Positions 45,029-52,439 of a stretch of 64,000 nt of DNA are shown piece by piece. Origin of the DNA: an uncultured Atopobium sp. (GTDB lineage: Bacteria; Actinomycetota; Coriobacteriia; Coriobacteriales; Atopobiaceae); the NCBI GenBank assembly GCA_946997485.1, contig CAMPVF010000008.1, positions 18,240-82,239 on the forward strand, in the 5' to 3' direction. Positions within the stretch are counted from its first letter, which is position 1. Each line of letters opens with the position of its first letter. The notes under the pieces are model-generated. The model did no database searches, had not been told where the DNA came from, and saw nothing but the letters and a program-made list of their open reading frames with translations. The position numbers and the translations under genes were made by a program.

Positions 45029-45271
45029 ATGGCAGCATCAAAGGAACAAATCGACAACCTCGTCAACATGATTGACGGTTACGCCGAAAAAGGTGGTCAC
45101 CACCTTAACATCAATGTATTTAACAGAGACACTCTGCTGGATGCACAGAAACATCCTGAGAAATATCCTCAGCTCACCATCCGTGTTTCTGGTTACGCGG
45201 TTAAATTCACCACGCTTACCAAACAACAACAAGATGATGTAATTTCCCGTACCTTCCACGATTCACTCTAA
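45029..45271 (+). CDS. Separate glycyl-radical subunit of pyruvate formate-lyase (GrcA/YfiD-like)
   Basis: An 80-residue protein that is essentially the C-terminal glycyl-radical domain of PflB alone. It runs NLVNMIDGYAEKGGHHLNINV, FNRDTLLDAQKHPEKYPQLT and IRVSGYAVKF with radical Gly55, then TTLTKQQQDDVISRTFHDSL to the end. The match begins almost where the upstream subunit stops, so together they rebuild a whole enzyme. AAAGGAG before the ATG is strong. In enterobacteria GrcA/YfiD of similar size repairs oxygen-cleaved PflB that still has its own domain. Here PflB has none, so this should be an obligatory subunit. The activase gene follows 24 bases later. Confidence 0.93.
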   Translation: MAASKEQIDNLVNMIDGYAEKGGHHLNINVFNRDTLLDAQKHPEKYPQLTIRVSGYAVKFTTLTKQQQDDVISRTFHDSL

Positions 45272-45295
45272 TCGTAGCGAGCGAAAGGTACGTTT

Positions 45296-46183
45296 GTGTT
45301 GTCCTCAAACAACATAGAGAACATGAATGAAAACCCGCTTCTCGTACAGGGGCGGGTTCATTCCATTGAAACTATGGGCACGGTTGACGGCCCTGGTACG
45401 CGCTTAGTTGTTTTTACACAAGGCTGTCCATTTCGCTGCAAGTATTGCCATAATCCCGAAACCTGGGGCTTTAAAACAGGCACCACCATGAAGGTTCAAG
45501 AGATTATGGATATTTACGAACGTAACCGCCCGTTCTACAGAAAAGGCGGCATTACCTGTAGTGGTGGTGAGCCGTTAGCTCAGCCACATTTTGTAGGCAA
45601 CATTTTTAAGGCAGCGCACGAAGACCCCCAAGGGCGCATTCACACCTGCCTGGATTCTTCGGGCGCAACGTTTAATCCCCGCCACCCCGAGTATGTTGCC
45701 GAACTTCTCGACCACACCGATTTGGTGCTGCTCGATATAAAACATTCCGATCCAAAAGGTCACATGCAGCTTGTTAAGGGCACCTACCTGCGCCCGCGCG
45801 CATTTGGTGATGAGCTGTGCCGCCGCCACATTCCCGTGCTTATTCGTCACGTGGTTGTGCCGGGCATTACCGATACGGAAGAAGAACTTAAAGGCGTTGG
45901 CCGCATTATTGGCGACTGGGACAATGTAGTTGGTCTCGATTTGTTGCCATATCACAAAATGGGCGTGCCAAAATATAAAACGCTTAATATACCCTACCCG
46001 CTTGAAGGCGTGCCGGCAATGGATGCGTCGCGTATACCTGCGCTGCGCGAAATTGTTATGAAGGCTCGTCACGACCGTATGCTTGCTCGTAAGCTTGCCA
46101 TGCGCGCCGCACATGTTACCAGCGAAGAGCCAGGAGCGCTGCACGAAGGCACCGAAAGTACGCGCGTTACTGCAACGGTATAA
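45296..46183 (+). CDS. pflA: Pyruvate formate-lyase activating enzyme (radical SAM)
   Basis: A 295-residue radical SAM protein that abstracts hydrogen from the glycyl residue of pyruvate formate-lyase. The cluster motif is TQGCPFRCKYCHNPE with Cys44, Cys48 and Cys51. GGITCSGGEPLAQP, HTCLDSSG, LVLLDIKH and VVPGITDTEEEL follow in the usual order. It starts with GTG at 45296, with AAAGG 8 bases upstream; ATG 45323 is an alternative. The C-terminus is about 40 residues longer than E. coli PflA and rich in Ala, Arg and Glu. Short spacing to the glycyl-radical gene means one transcript for both. Confidence 0.94.
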   Translation: MLSSNNIENMNENPLLVQGRVHSIETMGTVDGPGTRLVVFTQGCPFRCKYCHNPETWGFKTGTTMKVQEIMDIYERNRPFYRKGGITCSGGEPLAQPHFVGNIFKAAHEDPQGRIHTCLDSSGATFNPRHPEYVAELLDHTDLVLLDIKHSDPKGHMQLVKGTYLRPRAFGDELCRRHIPVLIRHVVVPGITDTEEELKGVGRIIGDWDNVVGLDLLPYHKMGVPKYKTLNIPYPLEGVPAMDASRIPALREIVMKARHDRMLARKLAMRAAHVTSEEPGALHEGTESTRVTATV

Positions 46184-46557
46184 ACCACACCATAAACCAC
46201 ACTACAAACGCCGCTATACATGCACGGTGTAACTACCACCGTGGAATGAGCCTTCAATCTCCAAAAGTAAACCATATTTAACTTGTATATTGACGCGCAT
46301 TTTTATCATGCACCGCTCAACCCAAAAATAACGCTCACGCGCAAAAACCAACCGCTCGCGCGTATATATACAGGTAGTTACCTATAAATTTACAAGTACA
46401 CAAAATTAACTATGCGCGCATAGCCATGTTATTCACCCGCGTATTCGTACCGCTCACAAAAAAGTGCATATTTTTGCTTTTAATATGTATTAATTGTTAG
46501 ATAATAGAGGTGCAGAACCTGAAAGCACATACTGTCTGCCCATAGAAAGGAACCTCT
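46184..46557. other. AT-rich intergenic region before the YfcC-type gene
   Basis: No gene is seen. A hairpin CACGGTG/CACCGTG at about 46218-46239 may end the pflA transcript. A promoter is likely near the right end: TTGCTT (46474-46479), 17 bases, TTAGAT (46497-46502). The middle is rich in A/T and in alternating CGCGCGTATATATA patterns. Confidence 0.45.
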
Positions 46558-48111
46558 ATGTCAAACGAACAAGCTCAATCTCAACAAGCGTGTTCGGCTG
46601 CGCCTAAGAAGAAAGGCTTTAAGCTCCACTTCCCAACGGCAGTAACCGTGTTGTTCATAGTTATGGTATTTGCCCAAATACTTACGTATGTTGTCCCTGC
46701 GGGTAACTACTCTAAACTGTTGTACAACAAAGAAGAAAAAACCTTCGTTATCACTACACCGGATGGCGAAACAGAAAAGGTGCCGCCCACCCAAGAAACC
46801 CTCGATAAGCTGGGTATTTCCGGTAAAATTGATGACTATGTAGGTGGCGCTATTTCTAAACCTGTTGCAATTCCAAACACCTACGAGCGCCTTGATCCAA
46901 ACCCTCAGGGCGTGTATGAGTTCTTCCTTGCGCCCGTAAAAGGCGTGTACGACACCATCGACATCATCCTCTTTGTATTCTTACTTGGTGGTTGTATTGG
47001 TGTACTCAACAAAATTGGCGCGCTTAACTCTGCAGTATTTGCCCTTGCGCGCATTACAAAAGGGCGAGAATACATCCTCATTATTGTGCTTTCACTTATT
47101 ATGGTTGTTGGTGGTACTACCTTTGGTTTGGGCGAAGAAACAATTGCGCTCTACCCCATCCTTATGCCCGTCTTCCTTGTTGCTGGCTACGACGCTATGA
47201 CCTGCATTGCTGTTATTTATGTAGGTGCATCGGTTGGTACCATGTACTCAACGCTTAACCCATTTGCTATTGGCGTTGCTACTAAAGCCGCTGGTATTAG
47301 CATGGCCGAAGAAATGAACTGGCGTTTTATTGCGCTTATTATTGGTACCATTTTTGCCGTTGCCTACGTGCTGTGGTACGCCTTTAAGGTGCACCGCGAC
47401 CCAAGCAAGTCGGTATGCTACGACATGAAAGACAAAATTGAGCAGCGCTGGGGCGGTCACAAAACCAATCTTGAATTTACCGGTCGTATGAAGCTTTCAC
47501 TGCTGGTATTCCTTGGTGCGTTTATCGTTATGGTATACGGTATTGTTACCGACCAATGGTGGTTTGACAACATGACCGTAGTATTCCTTGTTGCGTCGTT
47601 TATCTTGGCATTTACCACCGGCATGACCGAAGAAGACTACCTGGATACCTACATTGCAGGTGCCGGCGATCTTATGAGCGTTGCACTCGTTTGTGGTGTT
47701 GCACGTGCCGTAAACATCCTGCTCGAAAAAGGCTTGGTATCCGACAGTATTTTGTACTACTTTACCGGCGTGGTAACAGGCATGAGCCCTATTGTCTTTA
47801 TCATTGTTATGCTGCTGGTATACGTTATCCTCGGCTTCTTTATTAACTCGTCTTCGGGCCTGGCCGTGCTCTCAATTCCAATTATGGCTCCCTTGGGCGA
47901 TGCCGCAAACGTGTCGCGTGCAGCCGTTATTGCCGCGTACAACTACGGTCAGGGTCTTATTTCATACATCACACCAACGGGTCTTATTTTGTGCTCGCTT
48001 GCTATGGTTGAAGTACCGTTTAGCCGCTGGGTAAAGTTTGTAATGCCGCTGCTTATTGGCACCGTTGTGCTTAATGCACTCCTCCTTGTTGCACAGGTGA
48101 TGATAGGTTAG
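46558..48111 (+). CDS. YfcC-family membrane carrier
   Basis: A 517-residue membrane protein of the YfcC/C4-dicarboxylate-like (IT superfamily) group with some 11-12 helices. Marks are FPTAVTVLFIVMVFAQILTYVVPAGNY at the start, GGTTFGLGEETIALYPILMP, YVGASVGTMYSTLNPFAIGVAT and INSSSGLAVLSIPIMAPLGD. Members are found near arginine deiminase and peptide or amino-acid catabolism genes; some act as amino-acid antiporters. The substrate cannot be set here. AAAGGA precedes the ATG, and a strong terminator follows the stop, so it is a single-gene transcript. Confidence 0.85.
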   Translation: MSNEQAQSQQACSAAPKKKGFKLHFPTAVTVLFIVMVFAQILTYVVPAGNYSKLLYNKEEKTFVITTPDGETEKVPPTQETLDKLGISGKIDDYVGGAISKPVAIPNTYERLDPNPQGVYEFFLAPVKGVYDTIDIILFVFLLGGCIGVLNKIGALNSAVFALARITKGREYILIIVLSLIMVVGGTTFGLGEETIALYPILMPVFLVAGYDAMTCIAVIYVGASVGTMYSTLNPFAIGVATKAAGISMAEEMNWRFIALIIGTIFAVAYVLWYAFKVHRDPSKSVCYDMKDKIEQRWGGHKTNLEFTGRMKLSLLVFLGAFIVMVYGIVTDQWWFDNMTVVFLVASFILAFTTGMTEEDYLDTYIAGAGDLMSVALVCGVARAVNILLEKGLVSDSILYYFTGVVTGMSPIVFIIVMLLVYVILGFFINSSSGLAVLSIPIMAPLGDAANVSRAAVIAAYNYGQGLISYITPTGLILCSLAMVEVPFSRWVKFVMPLLIGTVVLNALLLVAQVMIG

Positions 48112-48162
48112 TCAACGATGGGTGTTGTAGGTGCACATAAAGCACCGTTAGATACCCTCTAA

Positions 48163-48198
48163 CAAAAACACGAGGTAGAAACTACCTCGTGTTTTTTG
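48163..48198 (+). terminator. Intrinsic terminator of the YfcC-type gene
   Basis: AACACGAGGTAG (48167-48178) pairs perfectly with CTACCTCGTGTT (48182-48193) around AAA, followed by a run of T. It is one of the strongest terminators in the window. Confidence 0.92.
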
Positions 48199-48271
48199 TT
48201 AGTTCGATATTAGGCGCACGCACACGCGCACAAACCTATAAGCAGAGCTATAGGACAAAATGCCTTATGAA

Positions 48272-48571
48272 CTATGAAAATAATTTTCCATTATATTTAA
48301 TTATCGAATGGCATAAGTATACAATACCAAGTATTAATAAGATTACACCAAATATGGTTCCCATTTGATTAGAATAAATCCCGTGAAATACGCCTAGAAC
48401 AACAACGGACACACCTACGAGAATTAACCCAATACCAGACTGAATTGCCAAACTTTCTGAAGTAGCGGCCGTTGTATTTTTCCTGTGATAGGCATGCAAT
48501 AATATGGGATTTTTAGTCAGAATATTAAAAATTCCTAAGGTTACAATTAGAATACCAAGAACTATAGCCAC
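48272..48571 (-). CDS. Small three-helix membrane protein inside the AT-rich insertion
   Basis: A 99-residue protein. The GTG at 48571 is chosen because AAGGAGG lies 9 bases upstream; a longer frame has no such site. It has three strong membrane helices (AIVLGILIVTLGIFNIL, IGLILVGVSVVVLGVF, IFGVILLILGIVYL) with short loops and a KNTTAAT polar loop. The size and layout recall DUF3784-like small membrane proteins, but the match is not firm. Codon use is AT-rich, unlike the flanking genes, which suggests recent acquisition with the element. Function unknown. Confidence 0.55.
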   Translation of the reverse strand: MAIVLGILIVTLGIFNILTKNPILLHAYHRKNTTAATSESLAIQSGIGLILVGVSVVVLGVFHGIYSNQMGTIFGVILLILGIVYLCHSIIKYNGKLFS

Positions 48572-49005
48572 TATTAACAACCTCCTTAAATTTGTGCATG
48601 TTGATGGCAGGCTGTTATTGCAGGGTAAGACGCCATTCATACCCTTATTCGGTTGTGTCTTATTATATGCAGTTCCAAACCTAAAGCAATGGGTAGTTTC
48701 TTTATTTTTCCAATCAATATGCATTTATGCTCTGAACTGCCATTTTGGTATCTACTCCTGTCATTAGAAGTTAGCACTAGAATCCTTAGATCACATACGC
48801 ATAAAGTAAAGAATAAATTGCCTCGTAAATCGAGAGCTATAGGACAAAAGTGTGTATAAAATCGGTTGTTTGCCCAGGTAAACAGCCGATTTTCCTAAAC
48901 AATTCAAAAAAAATCGATTTTTCACCTGGACAAAAAGTGTGTAAAACTTATTTACACACTTTTTGTCCTATAGACCTATAAGCACAAACGCATGCAAAAG
49001 CAGGC
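48572..49005. other. Non-coding right part of the AT-rich insertion
   Basis: No convincing gene is seen. Positions 48572-48833 are AT-rich filler with a promoter region for the small gene on the minus strand. Positions 48858-48893 form a hairpin (AAAATCGG.. with ..CCGATTTT). Positions 48928-48968 form a second, perfect one. The last 30 bases belong to the DAHP synthase 3' region. Confidence 0.5.
48928..48968. repeat. Perfect 18-bp inverted repeat, possible terminator of the DAHP synthase gene
   Basis: GGACAAAAAGTGTGTAAA (48928-48945) and its exact reverse complement (48951-48968) are separated by 5 bases. A close copy also lies at 48842-48860. The hairpin is 38 bases beyond the stop of the minus-strand DAHP synthase gene and could end its transcript, but its sequence belongs to the terminal repeats of the insertion. 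Confidence 0.7.
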
Positions 49006-50034
49006 TTACAGGCGCTCAGCAATCGTGTAAATAAGCGATGCTGTTTTGTCCCAACCAAGGCACGCATCGGTAATCGACTTGCCATACACGTTGCCGCCAA
49101 CCGGCTGGTTGCCATCTTCAATGTACGATTCAACCATAAAGCCCTTAAACAGCTTGGCAATATCTGCGCTCCTGCGCGTACTGTCGAGCACCTCGTGAAT
49201 AATACGAATTTGCTCAAGCGGCTGCTTTCCCGAGTTGTCGTGGTTGCAGTCGATAATAACCGCAGGATTTTTGTACATATCGGGCGTATAGCGCTCAGCC
49301 AAACGCATAAGGAACTCATAGTGATAATTGGGGTAATTAATACCATCAAGCCCCTTAAATCCACGCAAAATAGCGTGCGCAAGTGGGTTTCCGGTGGTTT
49401 CTACCTCCCAATTTCTAAAAATAAACATTTCAGGCTGCTGAGCAGCATAGATGGAGTTAAGCATTACGTCGCAAGAACCGCCCGTTGGATTTTTCATGCC
49501 AACCGGCTGCGATACACCGCCAGCTACCAGGCGATGTTGCTGATTTTCAACCGAACGGGCACCCACAGCATTATAGGCAAGCACGTCGGTAAGGTACTGA
49601 TAACTTTCGGGATAGAGCATTTCGTCGGCAGTAAACATACCGGTAGTTTCAGCAACACGCACGTGCATGTGGCGCAGCGCTTTAATGCCACCGAGTAAAT
49701 CGGGGGCACCTTCCGGATCGGGGTTGTGCATAAGACCCTTGTAGCCCGTACCCTTAGTGCGGGGTTTGTTGGTGTACACACGCGGGATAACAACGAGCTT
49801 ATCGGCCACATCTTGTGCTACCTTTGCCAAACGCTCGGTGTAATCGAGCACCGCGTCTTCGCGATCGGCTGAGCAAGGACCAATGATGAGCAGCTTTTTA
49901 TTTGACTTACCCGTAAGAATATCGGCAACCTGAGCATCAAACAGCGGCTTTGCTGCTTGTGTTTCCGCGGATAGGGGCATCTCTTCGCGAATTTCCTTTG
50001 GAATAGGAAGTTTGCGCTTAAAATTCATTGCCAT
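49006..50034 (-). CDS. 3-deoxy-7-phosphoheptulonate (DAHP) synthase, type I alpha
   Basis: A 342-residue enzyme that joins PEP and erythrose 4-phosphate in the first step of the shikimate pathway. Family marks: KKLLIIGPCSADRED, VIPRVYTNKPRTKGTGYKGLMHNPD, GARSVENQQHRLVAGGVSQPVGMKNPTGG and VIIDCNHDNSGK. Sequence and length fit the AroF/AroG/AroH group of E. coli. Which amino acid inhibits it cannot be read off. It starts ATG GCA ATG, with AAGG close upstream. It stands alone, without other aro genes. Confidence 0.93.
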   Translation of the reverse strand: MAMNFKRKLPIPKEIREEMPLSAETQAAKPLFDAQVADILTGKSNKKLLIIGPCSADREDAVLDYTERLAKVAQDVADKLVVIPRVYTNKPRTKGTGYKGLMHNPDPEGAPDLLGGIKALRHMHVRVAETTGMFTADEMLYPESYQYLTDVLAYNAVGARSVENQQHRLVAGGVSQPVGMKNPTGGSCDVMLNSIYAAQQPEMFIFRNWEVETTGNPLAHAILRGFKGLDGINYPNYHYEFLMRLAERYTPDMYKNPAVIIDCNHDNSGKQPLEQIRIIHEVLDSTRRSADIAKLFKGFMVESYIEDGNQPVGGNVYGKSITDACLGWDKTASLIYTIAERL

Positions 50035-50341
50035 AAGGAGCCTTTCTTACTGTATTACCGCCGGCCATAAGGCATGTATAGGTGCCCACATGCAGCCAAC
50101 AGCAGGTATATGTGTATGGATATATGTATTCATACTACTGCATTTTTTGAACAAAAAACAAAATCTCACGCATTTGTAACATGAACGCAACTCTACAGGC
50201 ACACAGCAACGTGCCGCACCGCCTGCACAATCTGCCGTTTATCTAAACGATTTTTGTTCTTCTCATTAAAATAAGGAACACAGGGTATTATTGAAGTATG
50301 CAAACCATCGTTGTGACGCTGTCACAGAAATGGAGGCCTGT
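50035..50341. other. Divergent promoter region between DAHP synthase and C69 dipeptidase
   Basis: No gene is seen. Promoters for both directions must lie here. A T-run/A-run near-palindrome is visible around 50143-50158 (TTTTTTG..AAAAAA), and AT-rich boxes near 50250-50292, but none fits a full consensus well enough to call. Confidence 0.35.
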
Positions 50342-52087
50342 ATGGCTTGTACAACGCTGCTTGTTGGTAAAAAAGCGAGTTTTGATGGTTCAACCATTAT
50401 TGCTCGTAACGAAGACTCTCCCAACGGCGTTTTTTGTCCTAAAAAGTTTGTGGTTGTAAAACCCGAAGATCAACCGCGTCATTATAAAGCTGTGCTTACG
50501 CACCTTGAAGTAGACTTGCCCGATAACCCCATGCGCTATAGCGCGGTGCCAAATGCTCTGCATAACGAGGGTATATGGGCAGCTGCAGGTGTAAACGAAA
50601 AAAATGTTGCTATGACGGCAACCGAAACCATTTCGTCTAATGCACGTGTGCTTGGTGCCGACCCGCTGGTAGAGTTTGTACCTGCTCAAGGAAAACCTGG
50701 CGAAGAGGGGTATGTTCCTGAGGTTGTTGGCGGTATTAGCGAAGAAGATATGGTTACTCTTACACTGCCATACATCAACTCCGCACGCGAAGGTGTTCAG
50801 CGTTTGGGTAGCTTGCTTGAGCAATACGGTACCTACGAGATGAACGGCATTGCATTTAGCGACACCAACGAAATTTGGTGGCTCGAAACTATTGGTGGTC
50901 ACCACTGGATTGCGCGTCGCGTGCCCGACGACTCCTACGTTGTTATGCCAAACCAGCTGGGTATCGACTACTTCGACCTCAACGACGCATTTGGCGAGCA
51001 AAAAGAGTTTATGTGCTCAAGCGATTTGCGCGAATGGATGGACGAGTACAACCTCAACCTTACCTATACCGTTGACAGCGATTATTGCGAATGCGACCAT
51101 TGCACCTGCGACGACGAATGTGGGTGCGGCTGCCAAGACGGCGAAGCGTGCACCTGCGACGATGCCTGCGACAAAGACGGCGCGTGCGGCTGCACAGCTC
51201 ATGAGTGCGAATGCGACGACGATTGCGATTGCGGCTGCCAAGACGGCGAAGCGTGCACCTGCGATGAAGATTGCTGCGCAGACTGCGCCTGCGAGTGCGA
51301 CGACGAGTACGAAAAGGGTATTTTTAACCCGCGTGACGCATTTGGTTCGCACTGCGACGCCGACCACGTGTATAACACACCGCGCGCGTGGATTATCCTG
51401 CGTTATCTTACGCCTAGCATTTTTGCTGATAGCGATTGCCCGTGGGGTCCGGAGTCGGACGATTTGCCCTGGTGCATGAAGCCCGAGCACAAGATTACCA
51501 TGGAAGAAGTAAAGTACGCGTTGTCGATGTACTACCAGGGCACCGAGTTTAATCCCTACTCACCGTTGGGTACACCTGAAACACGCGGCCTGTATCGTCC
51601 TATTGGTATTAACCGCAATAGCCATCTTGCCGCAATTCAGCTGCGTGGCAACAAGCCTGAGGCCATTTGCGCGCTGCAATGGATGGCATATGGTTCAAAC
51701 GCGTTTAATGCGCTGGTTCCCTACTATGCAAATATCAACGACACGCCTGAATATTTGGCGAATACAACCGGTCATGTAACAACCGAAAGTTTTTATTGGA
51801 CCAACCGTATTATTGGCGCGCTGGCAGATGCGCACTTTAAGTCTTGTGCAAATCATATTGAGCACTACCAAGACGCCGTGGGTGCGCAAGGCTGGCGTAT
51901 GGTTAACGAAACCGATAAAAAGGTTACGGAGCAAAAACTTGCGTACAAAGATGCTGCAGCTGAGCTTGAAAAAGCAAATGCAGCCATTACCGCAATGGTT
52001 AAACGCGAAACCGATAAAACCTTAAACGACGTGCTGTTTACCGCATCGCTTACCATGCACAATTCATACGGCATGAGCGATCACTAA
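50342..52087 (+). CDS. C69-family dipeptidase with metallothionein-like Cys-rich insertion
   Basis: A 581-residue Ntn-type hydrolase of the PepD family that splits dipeptides. The ATG at 50342 has GGAGG 5 bases upstream. The start MACTTLLVGKKASFDGSTI places the expected nucleophile at Cys3, to be exposed by processing. IARNEDS, NEGIWAAAGVNEKNVAMTATET, NEIWWLETIGGHHW and MVNETDKKVTEQKLAY follow the family pattern. Residues 249-319 (51086-51298) are a foreign-looking insert with 24 cysteines among Asp, Glu, Gly and Ala, in CxC and CxxC patterns. A 35-codon internal duplication gives CGCQDGEACTC twice. Such Cys density suggests binding of Zn, Cd or Cu. The catalytic flanks on each side are intact. 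Confidence 0.88.
   Translation: MACTTLLVGKKASFDGSTIIARNEDSPNGVFCPKKFVVVKPEDQPRHYKAVLTHLEVDLPDNPMRYSAVPNALHNEGIWAAAGVNEKNVAMTATETISSNARVLGADPLVEFVPAQGKPGEEGYVPEVVGGISEEDMVTLTLPYINSAREGVQRLGSLLEQYGTYEMNGIAFSDTNEIWWLETIGGHHWIARRVPDDSYVVMPNQLGIDYFDLNDAFGEQKEFMCSSDLREWMDEYNLNLTYTVDSDYCECDHCTCDDECGCGCQDGEACTCDDACDKDGACGCTAHECECDDDCDCGCQDGEACTCDEDCCADCACECDDEYEKGIFNPRDAFGSHCDADHVYNTPRAWIILRYLTPSIFADSDCPWGPESDDLPWCMKPEHKITMEEVKYALSMYYQGTEFNPYSPLGTPETRGLYRPIGINRNSHLAAIQLRGNKPEAICALQWMAYGSNAFNALVPYYANINDTPEYLANTTGHVTTESFYWTNRIIGALADAHFKSCANHIEHYQDAVGAQGWRMVNETDKKVTEQKLAYKDAAAELEKANAAITAMVKRETDKTLNDVLFTASLTMHNSYGMSDH
51125..51264 (+). repeat. 35-base direct repeat within the Cys-rich insertion
   Basis: An identical 35-base sequence starting TGCGGCTGCCAAGACG is found at 51125-51159 and 51230-51264, exactly 105 bases (35 codons) apart, so the reading frame is kept. 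Related partial copies lie between them. This indicates growth of the insert by in-frame duplication. Confidence 0.9.
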
Positions 52088-52202
52088 TGTGTTGCGAGGG
52101 GCGCTAGCTGCACCTGTATGCACGGCGCTGCGCGCTGTTTGATGTGGTATGTAGCGTGGTGCGTAGCGTAGTGTTTGTCCTGCTGCATGGTTTATTAAAG
52201 AG

Positions 52203-52238
52203 CGAACCTGTCGGAATTTCCGACAGGTTCGTTTTTTT
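52203..52238 (+). terminator. Intrinsic terminator of the C69 dipeptidase gene
   Basis: CGAACCTGTCGGAA (52203-52216) is a perfect inverted copy of 52218-52231, followed by seven T. The loop in practice is the AATT centre. It lies 115 bases past the stop codon. Confidence 0.92.
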
Positions 52239-52297
52239 GTTTTTTGTAGAGGTTGTTTTTCCGTAAAACGCCTAGTAAAAAACGCCAGGTGAACCAT

Positions 52298-52330
52298 AAA
52301 AAAGCTCCCCTGCTTTATGCAAGGGAGCTT
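52298..52330 (-). terminator. Intrinsic terminator of the phosphoketolase gene
   Basis: AAGCTCCC (52302-52309) and GGGAGCTT (52323-52330) form the stem. On the minus strand a run of six T follows, and it lies 110 bases past the phosphoketolase stop. It ends the ula-phosphoketolase gene run. Confidence 0.8.
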
Positions 52331-52439
52331 GTTTTCACCATGGGTACTACATGGCACTCGATTGGCACTCGATTGGCGCGCGCTATGCACGCACGCGCCA
52401 CGTTATGCCGCGCACAAAACGTGCGTGGTACATGGCGTA

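Larger units (their letters stand above)
48245..48973. mobile_element. AT-rich insertion with terminal inverted repeats and flanking direct repeats
   Basis: An 11-base sequence ACCTATAAGCA occurs at both borders (48234-48244 and 48974-48984). Inside them CTATAGGACAAAA (48248-48260) faces its inverted copy ending at 48973. A third copy, GAGCTATAGGACAAAA, lies inside at 48834-48849 in the same orientation as the left end. The 729-base segment is much more AT-rich than its neighbours and holds one small gene of unknown function. This is the picture of a small mobile element without transposase, with a target duplication. The element family was not recognised. Confidence 0.6.

Noticed and set aside
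44740..45040. A simple frameshift or sequencing error splitting one pflB gene
   Set aside because: The two parts are 275 bases apart, not overlapping. The first ends in a distinct Cys-rich tail, the second has its own strong AAAGGAG site and a few extra residues before the homologous part, and the gap has a structured hairpin. A single indel cannot explain this.
50342..52087. Intein or intron within the C69 dipeptidase
   Set aside because: The insert keeps the reading frame but has no intein motifs (N-terminal Cys/Ser block A, His-Asn end) and is made of short repeats, so it is better read as an expanded loop.
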